Assembly: GCF_020404405.1 (NCBI RefSeq)
Contig: NZ_JAIZDA010000011.1
Location: 1-64,000 of the forward strand
Origin: Novosphingobium sp. FKTRR1
Lineage (GTDB): Bacteria; Pseudomonadota; Alphaproteobacteria; Sphingomonadales; Sphingomonadaceae
Direction of reading: 5' to 3'
DNA: 64,000 bases
The notes beneath the pieces were generated by a model. It was given only the letters and a program-made list of their open reading frames with translations, made no database searches and was not told where the DNA came from. The position numbers and the translations under genes were made by a program. Positions 43,302 to 52,813 of this stretch are shown here, piece by piece; position 1 is the stretch's first letter, and each line of letters begins with the position of its first letter.

Positions 43302-44399
43302 ATGCGTTTCTCAGTGTTCCTCAACGCCCGCTCGCTCGGTCCGGAGGGGGACCGTCAGCTTATGGCGGACCTTGAAAGCCATGCCTTGCGGGCGGGCAGG
43401 CTTGGCTACGATGCCATCTTCATGCCCGATCACCACTTTAACGGTTATATGCCGGTGGCCAGCGACAGCTTCATCTTTGCCGGCTATCTTGCTGGAAAGA
43501 TGCCGGAAATGCACTTTGGCTTTTCAGTCGTCTCGGTGCCGCTGCACCATCCGGTACGATTTGCCGAGCGGATCAACGTGCTCGACCAACTGACCAAGGG
43601 CAAGCTGTTGGTCGGTGTCGGATCGGGTACCACACCCGAGGAAATGATCGGCTTTGCGGTCAACTACAAGGATGCCGCCACGCTGGCCGACCGCAACCTC
43701 GCCATCGCCGAGGAACTGTGGGCCAAGGGCATGGACGACCCGGCGGTCGAGATCGACAACGGGCCTTATCGCGGCCGTGTGCTGCAGCGCATCACCCCGT
43801 CGACGTATGGCGAAAAGCATGCGCGGCTGATGCCCGTCGCGCTCAAGGAAGCGAGCGCGCGCCGCGCAGCAGTCCATGCTTGGCCAGCGTTCATCCCGGC
43901 ATTCACCCCGCCGCAAATCTACGGCAACGAACCGTTCGTTCACGTGAAGAAGTACTTCGACACCTACAAGGCGATGCTGCACGAGGAGGGGCATTCGGCA
44001 GAGACCATCGCCGCCGCGCTCGACTGGACGACACACACGTATCAATGCGTCCACATCGCAGAAACCGACGAGCAGGCCCGCGCCGAGCTGGAAGTGATCC
44101 TCAAGGGTTATCAGGACGCGGTCGATCGCGAGAATGCGTTCAACCGTCGTGCCGAAACCGATGAGGCCAATCATAAGAAGGACGTCAATATCAGCGCGCT
44201 TGACGAAGGCTGGATCGGAACCTGGTGTCTGTACGGTTCGCCCGAGACGGTGATCGAACACTTGCGACCCTATCGCGACCTCGGCATCGGCAACGTGCTG
44301 TGCGGCACGACGACCGGACCGCTGACCGAACAGCGGCTGGCCTTCGCCAACCAGACACTCGACCTGATGGCCACGCAAGTCATCCCGGCGCTGCGATGA
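43302..44399 (+). CDS. LLM class flavin-dependent monooxygenase-like protein
   Basis: A 365-aa luciferase-like TIM-barrel flavoprotein using reduced FMN or F420. It begins MRFSVFLNARSLGPEGD. Family segments are YDAIFMPDHHF, the LDQLTKGKLLVGVGSG loop, and a C-terminal GSPETVIEHLRPYRDLGIGNVL. It starts at ATG 43302 behind CAGGGGAAG and overlaps the GH3 gene by ATGA. In the cluster it may oxidise an aromatic aglycone or a sugar-derived aldehyde. No flavin reductase gene is near. Confidence 0.88.
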   Translation: MRFSVFLNARSLGPEGDRQLMADLESHALRAGRLGYDAIFMPDHHFNGYMPVASDSFIFAGYLAGKMPEMHFGFSVVSVPLHHPVRFAERINVLDQLTKGKLLVGVGSGTTPEEMIGFAVNYKDAATLADRNLAIAEELWAKGMDDPAVEIDNGPYRGRVLQRITPSTYGEKHARLMPVALKEASARRAAVHAWPAFIPAFTPPQIYGNEPFVHVKKYFDTYKAMLHEEGHSAETIAAALDWTTHTYQCVHIAETDEQARAELEVILKGYQDAVDRENAFNRRAETDEANHKKDVNISALDEGWIGTWCLYGSPETVIEHLRPYRDLGIGNVLCGTTTGPLTEQRLAFANQTLDLMATQVIPALR

Positions 44400-46780
44400 G
44401 CGGCCCGGTGCGCAAGCTCAGCCTGGATGAAGCCAGTTCGCTTACCGCCGGAGCGGCGATGTGGGCGAGCGTTGGCATACCCGATGCGGGTATCGCCTCG
44501 TTCACCATGGCCGATGGGCCGATGGGCGTTGCCAGCGGCAATGTCGATGAGCGGGACATCTCGCTGCTTACGCCGTGCCCTACGGCGCTCGGCGCAAGCT
44601 GGGACCGCGAATTGGTGCGCAAGGTGGGCCGGGTCGTCGGCGGCGATGCGGTAGCGCGCGGGGTCGATGCGGTGCTCGGACCCAACCTCAACCTTGCGCG
44701 CAGTCCGCTGGCCGGACGCGCGTTCGAATACTTTTCCGAAGACCCCTTCCTTGCGGGCTGCCTTGGTGCGGCGTGGATCACCGGCCTGCAGGAAACCGGG
44801 ACCGGCGCAGTTGCCAAGCACATGGTGTGCAACGACAGCGAGACCGCGCGCGACAGCGTCGATGTGCAGGTCGATGAAGCGACATTGCGCGAGGTCTATC
44901 TTCTGCCGTTCGAACTGGCGCACGAGGCCGACTGCCGCGCCTTCCTTGCCGCCTACAACAAGGTGAACGGCGCGTGGTGTTCGGAATCTGCTCGCGTCCT
45001 CAGCGATATCGTCAAGGATGAGTGGGGCTTTGATGGGCTGATCATGTCCGACTGGTTCGGCACGCATTCGGGTGTGGACGCAATCAATGCCGGGCTCGAC
45101 CTCGAAATGCCGGGGCCTGCGCGCGTGATGGGACAAAAGCTGGCCGACGCGGCCGCGCATGGCGCGGTGGCGGAAGGACGCTTGCAGGACGCGGCCGAGC
45201 GTGTGGCGCGGGTGGCGCAGCGCGTGACCGGCCCGAAGGCGGCCCCTGCGGACCCGTCCGCGGCCGAAGCCGTGCTTGAGGAAGCAGCGGCGGCGGGCAT
45301 GGTGCTGTTGCGCAATGAAGGCGGCATCCTGCCGCTGTCCCCTGCATCGCTGACCAAGCTGGCGGTGATCGGGCCGAATGCCGCCGCGCCGTGCTATCAG
45401 GGCGGCACGTTCGCCAAGATCGCGGTCGCTCCCGGCACGCCCAGCCCGATCGAGGGGATCAGGGCACGCTTTGGCGAGGCTTGCGAGATCGTGTTCGAAC
45501 CGGGCGTCGATCCCCAACCCCGTTTGCCCGCGATGCCGGTGCGCCCCGCGCGCGACATTGGCGATGGCTGCACGACCGGCATGACCATCGACTACTTTGC
45601 CAGCGAGGATTGTTCGGGCGCGCCGCTGACCAGCGAAACGCGCGATACCAATTCGCTGGTCTGGTTCGTGGGCGTCCACGATCAGGCACGATTCGACCGG
45701 GCCGGATCGGTTCGCGCGACGGGTCGGTTCAGCGTAACGCAGTCGGGTGCGCACCGCTTTTATGTCGGTTCGACAGGGGCGGCGCGCTTGTCGGTCAACG
45801 GCGCCGAAGCGGTCCGCGCAGGCGGAACCGTCGATGCGCGCGATGTCATGGGCGTGCTCAAGCGCGGCGATGCCGAATTTGCCGACGTGGTGCTCGAAGC
45901 GGGTACGCAGGTGGAGGTCGAGGTTACCTTCCGCTTCGTCGGCGCACGGGTGCACGGCTTGTGGTTCGGCGTCCGTTCGCCCGATAGCGCCGAAGCCATG
46001 CTGGCCCGCGCCATCGATGCGGCGCGTTCTGCCGATGCGGTCGTGCTGATCGTGGGCGAAACCTCGGACTCGAGCGTAGAGAGCAAGGACCGCGCCGATA
46101 CGAAGCTGGCCGAGGCGCAACTCGAGCTCATCCGGGCGGTGACCGCCGTCAATCCGCGCACCATTGCGGTGGTCAATGTCGGCCATGCGTTCGATGCCGA
46201 ATGGGGCGATTTGTGCGCGGCTTTGCTGGTGGCATGGTATCCGGGGCAGGGCTTTGCCCACGCGCTGGCCAGCGTGCTCGCCGGGGACCGCGAACCGGGC
46301 GGGCGAATGCCGGTCTCCATCGCGCAATGCGAAAGCGACTATCCGGCATTCGATCTGACCCCTGCCGCCGACGGCTCGCTGGTCTATGCCGAAGGATCGC
46401 GGATCGGCTATCGCGGCCTGATCGCCGATGGCCGCCCTGCGCGCCATCCGGTCGGCAGTGGAGAAGGCTACGCCAGGTTTGCGTGGAGCGCTGCGCGGGT
46501 CGAGGGGGAGAGCGTGCACGTTACCGTCACGAACACCTCGGACCGGGCAGGCGCCGAGGTCGTGCAACTCTATCGCGATGCCCCGGAATGCGCGCTGCTT
46601 GGCTTTGCCAAGGTCTGGCTTGGTGCGGGCGAGGCGGCGCAAGTCGTCATCCAGCCGGACCCTCGCCTGTTGCGCCATTGGCAGCCGCAGGGCTGGCAGG
46701 CGATGCGCGGGCCCATTGCGGTCCGGCTGGCCCGATCGGCCGAAGATGGTGGCATACCGCTTGTCCTGATGCGCAGTTGA
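44396..46780 (+). CDS. GH3 beta-glycosidase with inserted PA14 domain
   Basis: A 794-aa glycoside hydrolase family 3 enzyme, probably a beta-glucosidase. The N-terminal TIM barrel has the substrate pair Lys141-His142 (AKHMVCND) and the nucleophile Asp219 in GLIMSDWFG. The second domain carries the ESKDR acid/base region and is split by a PA14 module (FSVTQSGAHRFYVGSTGAAR). A C-terminal fibronectin-like domain ends the protein (VTVTNTSDRAGAEVVQLY). No signal peptide is seen, so it acts in the cytoplasm on imported glycosides. It overlaps the luciferase-like gene by four bases; a strong terminator follows. Confidence 0.92.
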   Translation: MSGPVRKLSLDEASSLTAGAAMWASVGIPDAGIASFTMADGPMGVASGNVDERDISLLTPCPTALGASWDRELVRKVGRVVGGDAVARGVDAVLGPNLNLARSPLAGRAFEYFSEDPFLAGCLGAAWITGLQETGTGAVAKHMVCNDSETARDSVDVQVDEATLREVYLLPFELAHEADCRAFLAAYNKVNGAWCSESARVLSDIVKDEWGFDGLIMSDWFGTHSGVDAINAGLDLEMPGPARVMGQKLADAAAHGAVAEGRLQDAAERVARVAQRVTGPKAAPADPSAAEAVLEEAAAAGMVLLRNEGGILPLSPASLTKLAVIGPNAAAPCYQGGTFAKIAVAPGTPSPIEGIRARFGEACEIVFEPGVDPQPRLPAMPVRPARDIGDGCTTGMTIDYFASEDCSGAPLTSETRDTNSLVWFVGVHDQARFDRAGSVRATGRFSVTQSGAHRFYVGSTGAARLSVNGAEAVRAGGTVDARDVMGVLKRGDAEFADVVLEAGTQVEVEVTFRFVGARVHGLWFGVRSPDSAEAMLARAIDAARSADAVVLIVGETSDSSVESKDRADTKLAEAQLELIRAVTAVNPRTIAVVNVGHAFDAEWGDLCAALLVAWYPGQGFAHALASVLAGDREPGGRMPVSIAQCESDYPAFDLTPAADGSLVYAEGSRIGYRGLIADGRPARHPVGSGEGYARFAWSAARVEGESVHVTVTNTSDRAGAEVVQLYRDAPECALLGFAKVWLGAGEAAQVVIQPDPRLLRHWQPQGWQAMRGPIAVRLARSAEDGGIPLVLMRS

Positions 46781-46810
46781 TCGCACCCGATTTATGAGTT
46801 TACGACCTAA

Positions 46811-46847
46811 AAACCCTGCGGACCGAAAGGGCCCGCAGGGTTTTTTG
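46811..46847. terminator. Rho-independent bidirectional terminator
   Basis: AAAACCCTGCGG and CCGCAGGGTTTTTT, either side of a GACCGAAAGGGC-type loop region, form a GC stem with an A-run before and a T-run after it. It lies between the convergent GH3 and MFS genes and can work in both directions. Confidence 0.9.
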
Positions 46848-46890
46848 TTATCAGGTCGCCCCTACGGCAGATCGCTGTCGGGACAGCAGC

Positions 46891-48093
46891 CTATCGCGTT
46901 GCAGGAGCGTGGCGCAGCGCCACGGCGGCGCCGATGACCGCTGCCGCCAGCGCGGCCACACCGGTTGCCACGAACGCGCCTTGCATCGTACCTGCCGCAG
47001 CGGCGACGGCGCCCACGACGATCGGCGATATCGCCTGGCCGAGGAAGAACGCGCTCGTCCAGATGCCCATGCCGCGACCGCGATGGGTGAAGTCGAACTT
47101 GGACTGCGCCCAGGCGATCAGGCCGGGAACAGCCATCCCTGCGCCGGTCTGCTGGATCGCCAGCGAGATCTGCATTGCCGTGACGCCGCGCGACAGGCCG
47201 ATACCGGCAAGGCCAAGACCCAGCACGCCAAGGATCGAGGCGATCTGCACGGTGTTGGAATAGCGCGAGACAAACCGGAACAGGACCGCGCCCGCCACGA
47301 TGAACAGCGCGGGGATCGCGGTGACCTTGGTAACGCTCATCGGATCGTTCACGCCGATTTCCGCCCAGGCGATACTGCCGTTCACGATGAACACGTAATA
47401 GAGGATCGACACGAACAGCGTCAGCGCACCGACCGCAAGCGCGTCGGCCCACGGGAAGGCGGTGACCTCGCCCTGTGGCCCGCGATCGGTTGCCGCCGGT
47501 GCGGGCTTGGTCGGCTCGAACATGTTGAAGTACATCGACACGAAGATCGGGAAGGCGACGAGGTAGACCAGAAACCCGCCGTTCCAGCGGGTTGCGGCAA
47601 CCGCGCTGACCGCGAAGAACACCAGCGGCTGGAACGCCGGCCCGAGCATTCCCTGCAGCATCAGCCAATTGCGGCGGCCGTTGTCGTCCCAGTAGTCCGC
47701 GATCAGCGTGTTGACGATGGTCAGGATGCCAGCCTCGCACACGCCCAGCAGGATGCGGGTACCGATGATCACGCGCAGACTGTCGAGCAGGAACGGCGCC
47801 GCGCCGATCAGGCCATAGAAGAACGTGCAGATCAGCAGCAGCTTGCGCCGTCCGAAACGGTCGACGAACAGTCCTGCGAACGGGGCCAGCAGCGCGATGG
47901 CATAGCCGGGCGCCGTGACCATTTGCGGCACGAGAATCGGTGCCGCCGGGTCATCCTTGAAATGCGCGATGATCGAGGCGACGACCGGGAACATCGCGAT
48001 GATGGCGAAAACCGGCAGGAACGCGGCGATCACCATGGTGAAGCCTTGCGGCTTCAGCGTCAGCGCTCGGTAGAACTCGCGAATTCTGGACAT
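46891..48093 (-). CDS. MFS permease of the glycoside cluster
   Basis: A 400-aa inner-membrane transporter with 12 predicted helices. Family motifs are GLFVDRFGRRKLLLI (motif A) and LLGVCEAGILTIVNTLIADY in the helix 4-5 region. It starts at ATG 48093 with GGGAGATG upstream, whereas the open frame runs further into the neighbouring promoter. It is divergent from the Gfo/Idh gene with operator-like site 2 between them. Most likely it brings the glycoside or keto-glycoside from periplasm to cytoplasm. Confidence 0.88.
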   Translation of the reverse strand: MSRIREFYRALTLKPQGFTMVIAAFLPVFAIIAMFPVVASIIAHFKDDPAAPILVPQMVTAPGYAIALLAPFAGLFVDRFGRRKLLLICTFFYGLIGAAPFLLDSLRVIIGTRILLGVCEAGILTIVNTLIADYWDDNGRRNWLMLQGMLGPAFQPLVFFAVSAVAATRWNGGFLVYLVAFPIFVSMYFNMFEPTKPAPAATDRGPQGEVTAFPWADALAVGALTLFVSILYYVFIVNGSIAWAEIGVNDPMSVTKVTAIPALFIVAGAVLFRFVSRYSNTVQIASILGVLGLGLAGIGLSRGVTAMQISLAIQQTGAGMAVPGLIAWAQSKFDFTHRGRGMGIWTSAFFLGQAISPIVVGAVAAAAGTMQGAFVATGVAALAAAVIGAAVALRHAPATR

Positions 48094-48157
48094 CACATCT
48101 CCCTGGCGGGGCGCGCTCCGGGGCGCCTCATGCCTTGACGGAACCATTCCTAACAAA

Positions 48158-48175
48158 CTAGAATATGCATTACAA
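48158..48175. promoter_or_regulatory. Shared operator site 2, degenerate (MFS / Gfo-Idh genes)
   Basis: CTAGAA-TATGCA-TTACAA matches the cluster palindrome in the left half (AGAA at 48160-48163) and partly in the right (TTAC at 48170-48173). Its position in an AT-rich divergent promoter supports it. Weakest of the six sites. Confidence 0.5.
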
Positions 48176-48200
48176 ATAGAACCTGTCGAGGGAGAAGTTG

Positions 48201-49316
48201 GTGCGTCGACTGCGAATGGGAATGATCGGTGGCGGCCCCGGTGCATTCATCGGTCCGGTTCATCAGATAGCGGCCGAGCTGGACCGCGAGATTGAACTGG
48301 TTGCTGGCGCCTTCTCCAGCGATCCGGGGCGGAGCCGTCAGGCGGGCGAGGCCTATGGCATCGATCCGACGCGGGCCTATGCCGATGTTCCGGCCATGCT
48401 GGCAGGAGAGGCGGCTCGGGCTGACGGTATCGACTTCGTCACCATCGTCAGCCCCAACCACCACCATCTGCCCGCCGCGCGCGCTGCCTTGGCTGCTGGG
48501 CTGCCGGTCATGTCGGACAAGCCACTGACTGCCACATTGGCCGAGGCGCACGAGTTGGCAGGGCTGGTCGAAGTGGCCGGGCTGCCGTTCGGCGTGACAT
48601 ACACCTATTCGGGCTATCCATTGGTGCGCGAGGCGCGCGCGCGTGTGGCGGCGGGCGAACTGGGTGCGATCCGCAAGGTCGTGGTCGAATATCCGCAAGG
48701 CTGGCTGGCGGGCGAGGCCAGCGGCAAGCAGGCCGAATGGCGGGTCGATCCAGCGCGGGCAGGGCTCGGCGGTTGCATCGGCGATATCGGTGTCCATGCG
48801 TTCCAACTCGCCGAATTCGTGACCGGTTTGCGGGTCGACCACCTGCTTGCCGACCTTGGCGCCGTGGTTCCCGGCCGCTTGCTCGATGATGACTGCGCGG
48901 TACTCCTGCGTTTCGACAATGGCGCGCGTGGCGTGCTGCTGGCCAGCCAGATCGAGGTTGGCGAACGTAATGGCCTGCGCATCCGCGTCTATGGCGAGCG
49001 CGGCGGCCTTGTCTGGCAGCAAGAGCGGCCCAATGCACTGACGCTCAATCACGCCGACGGGCGGACCGAGGTCATCCACGCCGGTGGCCCGCAGATCGGT
49101 CCCGACGCTGCCGGCCGGACGCGCACACCAGCGGGACATCCCGAAGGCTATCTTGAGGCCTTTGCCAACCTCTATCGCGATTTTGCCGCCCTTTTGCGTG
49201 GCGAGGCGGCGCCGTTGCTGCCCGGCATTGCCGATGGACTGCGCGGAATGGCCTTCATCGCTACGGCCGTTGCTGCCAGCCGCGACCAAGCGGGCTGGGT
49301 CTCCCTGACAATCTGA
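48201..49316 (+). CDS. Gfo/Idh/MocA family sugar oxidoreductase
   Basis: A 371-aa NAD(P)-dependent oxidoreductase. It has the N-terminal Rossmann motif MGMIGGGPGAFIGP, the catalytic Lys in SDKPLTATLAEA, and the C-terminal alpha/beta domain with GGCIGDIGVHAFQLAEFVTG. GTG 48201 fits GAGGGAGAA best; TTG 48198 and ATG 48216 are alternatives. In the known 3-keto-glycoside and C-glycoside routes, members of this family interconvert a sugar and its 3-keto form. It is followed 31 bp later by an isomerase-like gene. Confidence 0.88.
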   Translation: MRRLRMGMIGGGPGAFIGPVHQIAAELDREIELVAGAFSSDPGRSRQAGEAYGIDPTRAYADVPAMLAGEAARADGIDFVTIVSPNHHHLPAARAALAAGLPVMSDKPLTATLAEAHELAGLVEVAGLPFGVTYTYSGYPLVREARARVAAGELGAIRKVVVEYPQGWLAGEASGKQAEWRVDPARAGLGGCIGDIGVHAFQLAEFVTGLRVDHLLADLGAVVPGRLLDDDCAVLLRFDNGARGVLLASQIEVGERNGLRIRVYGERGGLVWQQERPNALTLNHADGRTEVIHAGGPQIGPDAAGRTRTPAGHPEGYLEAFANLYRDFAALLRGEAAPLLPGIADGLRGMAFIATAVAASRDQAGWVSLTI

Positions 49317-49347
49317 CATTTCGACCTTTTGAAAAGGACCGCGTTCG

Positions 49348-50427
49348 ATGAAGACCATCAAGGGCCCGGGCATTTTTCTTGCCCAGTTCGTAAGCGATGC
49401 AGCGCCGTTCAACAGCCTTGAAGGCATTGCCGACTGGGCGTCTGGGTTGGGTTACAAGGGCTTGCAGATCCCTTCATGGGATGCGCGGCTGTTCGATCTC
49501 GAACGCGCGGCAAGCAGTGCGACCTATTGCGACGAGATCACCGGAATGCTCGCCGACAAGGGACTGGCCATCACCGAGTTGTCGACGCACCTGCAGGGCC
49601 AGTTGGTCGCGGTGCACCCGGCGTTCGATGCGCAGTTCGACGGGTTCGCGCCTGCCGCCGTGCACGGCAATCCTGTGGCACGCCAGCAATGGGCCGTCGG
49701 GCAACTCGGGTTCGCGGCCAAGGCCAGCCGCAATCTCGGGCTGACGGCGCATGCGAGTTTCTCGGGTGCGCTCGCCTGGCCTTATTTCTACCCTTGGCCC
49801 GCTCGCCCGGCCGGTCTGGTCGAGGACGCTTTCGATGAGTTGGGACGGCGCTGGAAGCCGATTCTCGATGTTTTCGACGACAATGGCGTCGACGTCGGCT
49901 TCGAGATTCACCCCGGCGAGGATCTGCACGACGGGGTGACCTTCGAGATGTTCCTCGACCGCGTCGGCAACCATCCGCGCGCGAATATCCTGTACGATCC
50001 CAGCCACTTCGTGCTGCAACATCTGGACTACCTCCAGTTCATCGACATCTATCACGAGCGTATTCGCTGCTTCCATGTGAAGGATGCCGAGTTCCGCCCC
50101 AATGGCCGCTCGGGGGTCTATGGCGGCTATCAGTCGTGGGTGGATCGGCCGGGCCGGTTCCGTTCGCTGGGTGACGGGCAGGTCGATTTCTCGGCGATTT
50201 TCTCGAAGATGGCACAGTACGATTTCCCCGGCTGGGCGGTGCTCGAATGGGAGTGTGCGCTCAAGCATCCCGAGCAGGGCGCGGCCGAGGGGGCGCCCTT
50301 CATCGACCGGCAGATCATCCGGGTGACCGATCACGCCTTCGACGATTTCGCCGCTGCAGGGGCTGATCGCGCGCTCAACCGCAGCCTGATGGGAATTGCT
50401 GAGAAGCCGGATGCCGCAGCGTCTTGA
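49348..50427 (+). CDS. Sugar phosphate isomerase/epimerase-like TIM-barrel protein
   Basis: A 359-aa xylose-isomerase-like TIM-barrel protein. The metal-ligand pattern E-D-H-E is complete: VGFEIHPGED, ILYDPSHF, IRCFHVKDAEF and VLEWECALK. Its sequence is distinct from the two isomerase-like genes that accompany the DUF6379-like genes. With the Gfo/Idh gene just upstream it probably forms a pair acting on 3-keto sugars. It is not coupled to a DUF6379 gene, so it is less likely to be a C-C cleaving subunit. Confidence 0.87.
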   Translation: MKTIKGPGIFLAQFVSDAAPFNSLEGIADWASGLGYKGLQIPSWDARLFDLERAASSATYCDEITGMLADKGLAITELSTHLQGQLVAVHPAFDAQFDGFAPAAVHGNPVARQQWAVGQLGFAAKASRNLGLTAHASFSGALAWPYFYPWPARPAGLVEDAFDELGRRWKPILDVFDDNGVDVGFEIHPGEDLHDGVTFEMFLDRVGNHPRANILYDPSHFVLQHLDYLQFIDIYHERIRCFHVKDAEFRPNGRSGVYGGYQSWVDRPGRFRSLGDGQVDFSAIFSKMAQYDFPGWAVLEWECALKHPEQGAAEGAPFIDRQIIRVTDHAFDDFAAAGADRALNRSLMGIAEKPDAAAS

Positions 50428-50448
50428 CGCAAATCAGAATCAAGAATA

Positions 50449-50466
50449 CTAGAACTATGATTTTAG
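50449..50466. promoter_or_regulatory. Shared operator site 3 (TonB receptor gene)
   Basis: CTAGAA-CTATGA-TTTTAG, with AGAA at 50451-50454 and the variant half TTTT at 50461-50464, 45 bp upstream of the TonB-receptor start. An overlapping inverted repeat GAACTA/TAGTTC (50452-50469) is also present. Confidence 0.6.
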
Positions 50467-50510
50467 TTCAGGGCCCGGCAATGCGGGACTGCTTTGGGGA
50501 GGTTTTCGGC

Positions 50511-52727
50511 ATGAAACATGATCTGGTCCGCGCGCTGCTCGTCGGTTCGAGCCTTTTGGCCAGCACGGCCGCTATGGCGCAGGGCGCGGCTACGCCCGCG
50601 TCCACCCCAGCCAATGATGGCCAGCAGGGCATTCAGGAAATCGTCGTCACCGCGACCCGTGCCGAAACCTCTGCCCAGAAAACCGCGATCGCGCTTACCG
50701 TTTACACCGGCGCCGATCTGGCGGCCAAGGGCATCTCGAACGTCCAATCACTTGCCGCGATCGACCCGAGCGTGAACGTGACGACCAGTTCCGGCGCTGC
50801 CTATGTCGCGGTGCGCGGCATCGCATCGACCGATGTCACCGAAATCGGCGATCCGTCTGTTCCGATCGCACGCGATGGCTTCTACACCAACCGCGCCTTC
50901 GCGATCGGCACGTCGCTTTACGACGTTGCCCGCGTCGAAGTGCTCAAGGGGCCGCAAGGCACGCTCAATGGTCGCAATTCGACCGGTGGTCTGGTCAGCG
51001 TGATTACCAACCGTCCGGGCAAGACCTCTGCCATGCAGGCATCGCTTGAGGGCGGCGGCTATCGCGCGCTGAATGCCGAGGTCGCTGCCAACGTGCCGGT
51101 AAGCGACAAAATCCAGTTCCGGGTATCGGGCATCCATCGCCAGCATGACGGCTATCGCACCCTAACCGGCGTTTCGGGGCGCGGCGATGACGAATACCTG
51201 AACTCGGGACGCATTCAGGTCGCGATCCAGCCGGTCGAAAGCCTGAAGTTGTGGGCCTCGTATCAGCATGACGAGATCGATGACGTCGGCGATGTGTCGA
51301 TGACGTCGGATCTCGGCACGCGCCCCAGCTTTGGCGATGCCCGCTCGTTCGCCAACGTGGCCGCTACGTCGACCCGCACCCGTGCCGACCGCTTTCGTTG
51401 GGAAGCCAGCCTTGCCGATCTGCCCGGCGACCTGACGCTGGTCTATGCCGGTGGTTACGACAAGTCCTCGTGGAAACACCGCCTTGACGCAACCGGGCCG
51501 GTCTACCCCGCGATCCGCCAGTTCATCCAGAGCGAGGCGCCGACCACCTGGAACCATGAAGTCCGGTTGTCGAACTCGGTCAACAATCCATTGTTCTTTC
51601 AGGTCGGCTACTTCCACTTCGAGGAAGCCAACACCATCGATTCGGGCCTGTTCAACGTGGTCATGACCGGGCCGTTCGCGCCGGGCGGGCCTCTCGCGTT
51701 CCTTGGTCAGGCGGGCAAGTACGGCATCAAGTTCGACTACAACGTCAAGACCAAGTCCGACGCGGTGTTCGGGCAGGTTGCCTATGCGCTGAACGAGCAG
51801 TTCAAGCTGACCGTCGGTGGCCGTTACACCTGGGACAAGAAAGTCCGCACCGGTCAGTCGTTCCTGACCATCCCGGCACTGTCCAGCCCGTTTGCTCCGC
51901 CGATCGCGTTCCCGGTCGTGGGCAACGGCAACCTCAGCCACGGCGAACCCACGTTCCACATCGGGCTGGACTACTCACCATCGTCCGCCACGCTGGTCTA
52001 TGCCAAGTTTGATCGCGGGTACAAATCCGGTGGATTCAACTCGAACGGCAGCGCAGCCTCGCTGCCCTATGGCCCGGAGAAGCTGAATGCCTTTGAAATC
52101 GGCACCAAGAACCGCTTCCTCGGCAACCGTCTCCAGGTGAACGCCGCGGCGTTCTATTTCGACTACAAGGGCTATCAGGCCTCGCAGACCTCGGCAGCGC
52201 TGGGTGGCGGCGACGGCATCTTCAACGTCGGCAGCGCGAAGATCTATGGCGCCGAGCTGCAGACCATCGCGTTGTTCGGGCAAGGCGGGCGGATCGATCT
52301 GAACGCGGCCTATCTGCACACCAAGTTTGCCGATGGCATCTCGGTTCGCGATGGCGGTGGGACGACCCGTTCGATCGGCGGCAACCGCCTGCCCAACGCG
52401 CCGAGCCTTTCGGCGTCGGCCGGACTTGAATATGCGATCGGCGTCGGCAGTGGAAAACTGACGCCCCGGATCGATGGCAAGTACAGCTCGCAGTTCAATT
52501 ATTCGGTGTTCAACGATGCCGATACGCGCTCGAACGCCTTTGTCACCGGAAATGCCTCGGTGACCTACGAGCCCGAGGGCGGCCAGTGGCAGTTGCAAGC
52601 CTTCGTGCGCAACTTCACCGACAAGGTCGTGCTCGCCAATGCCGCGCGCAATTTCGTGGCGGGGCTGAACACCTATCAGTTCCAGCCGCCGCGGACTTGG
52701 GGCGTGCGCGGCAGCGTGAAGTTCTGA
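50511..52727 (+). CDS. TonB-dependent outer-membrane receptor
   Basis: A 738-aa outer-membrane transporter. It has a signal peptide (VRALLVGSSLLASTAAMAQ), a TonB-box-like EIVVTATR, a plug domain to about residue 165 (PSVNVTTSSGAAYVAVRGI, VEVLKGPQGTLNGRNSTGG), then the 22-strand barrel ending with an aromatic terminus (VRGSVKF). ATG 50511 is preceded by GGGGAGG. No SusD partner follows, as usual in proteobacteria. In this cluster it should import plant glycosides across the outer membrane. Confidence 0.92.
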   Translation: MKHDLVRALLVGSSLLASTAAMAQGAATPASTPANDGQQGIQEIVVTATRAETSAQKTAIALTVYTGADLAAKGISNVQSLAAIDPSVNVTTSSGAAYVAVRGIASTDVTEIGDPSVPIARDGFYTNRAFAIGTSLYDVARVEVLKGPQGTLNGRNSTGGLVSVITNRPGKTSAMQASLEGGGYRALNAEVAANVPVSDKIQFRVSGIHRQHDGYRTLTGVSGRGDDEYLNSGRIQVAIQPVESLKLWASYQHDEIDDVGDVSMTSDLGTRPSFGDARSFANVAATSTRTRADRFRWEASLADLPGDLTLVYAGGYDKSSWKHRLDATGPVYPAIRQFIQSEAPTTWNHEVRLSNSVNNPLFFQVGYFHFEEANTIDSGLFNVVMTGPFAPGGPLAFLGQAGKYGIKFDYNVKTKSDAVFGQVAYALNEQFKLTVGGRYTWDKKVRTGQSFLTIPALSSPFAPPIAFPVVGNGNLSHGEPTFHIGLDYSPSSATLVYAKFDRGYKSGGFNSNGSAASLPYGPEKLNAFEIGTKNRFLGNRLQVNAAAFYFDYKGYQASQTSAALGGGDGIFNVGSAKIYGAELQTIALFGQGGRIDLNAAYLHTKFADGISVRDGGGTTRSIGGNRLPNAPSLSASAGLEYAIGVGSGKLTPRIDGKYSSQFNYSVFNDADTRSNAFVTGNASVTYEPEGGQWQLQAFVRNFTDKVVLANAARNFVAGLNTYQFQPPRTWGVRGSVKF

Positions 52728-52813
52728 TAGCGTTGGGGCAGCGGAACGGTGCGCAAAGGGCGAGCCGCTCCGCTGCCATTTGGCAGAACAGTTTGGGACA
52801 AGTCGGAGCGGGC

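Noticed and set aside
44225..44395. Longer N-terminus for GH3
   Set aside because: It would run within the luciferase-like gene; the ATGA overlap at 44396 is a better start and matches the family N-terminus.
44270..46786. Reverse frame of over 800 codons opposite the GH3 gene
   Set aside because: Antisense shadow; the GH3 active-site motifs fix the real strand.
49348..50427. Third C-glycoside deglycosidase alpha subunit
   Set aside because: It lacks the KFYG segment shared by the other two and has no DUF6379-like partner; treated as an ordinary keto-sugar isomerase.
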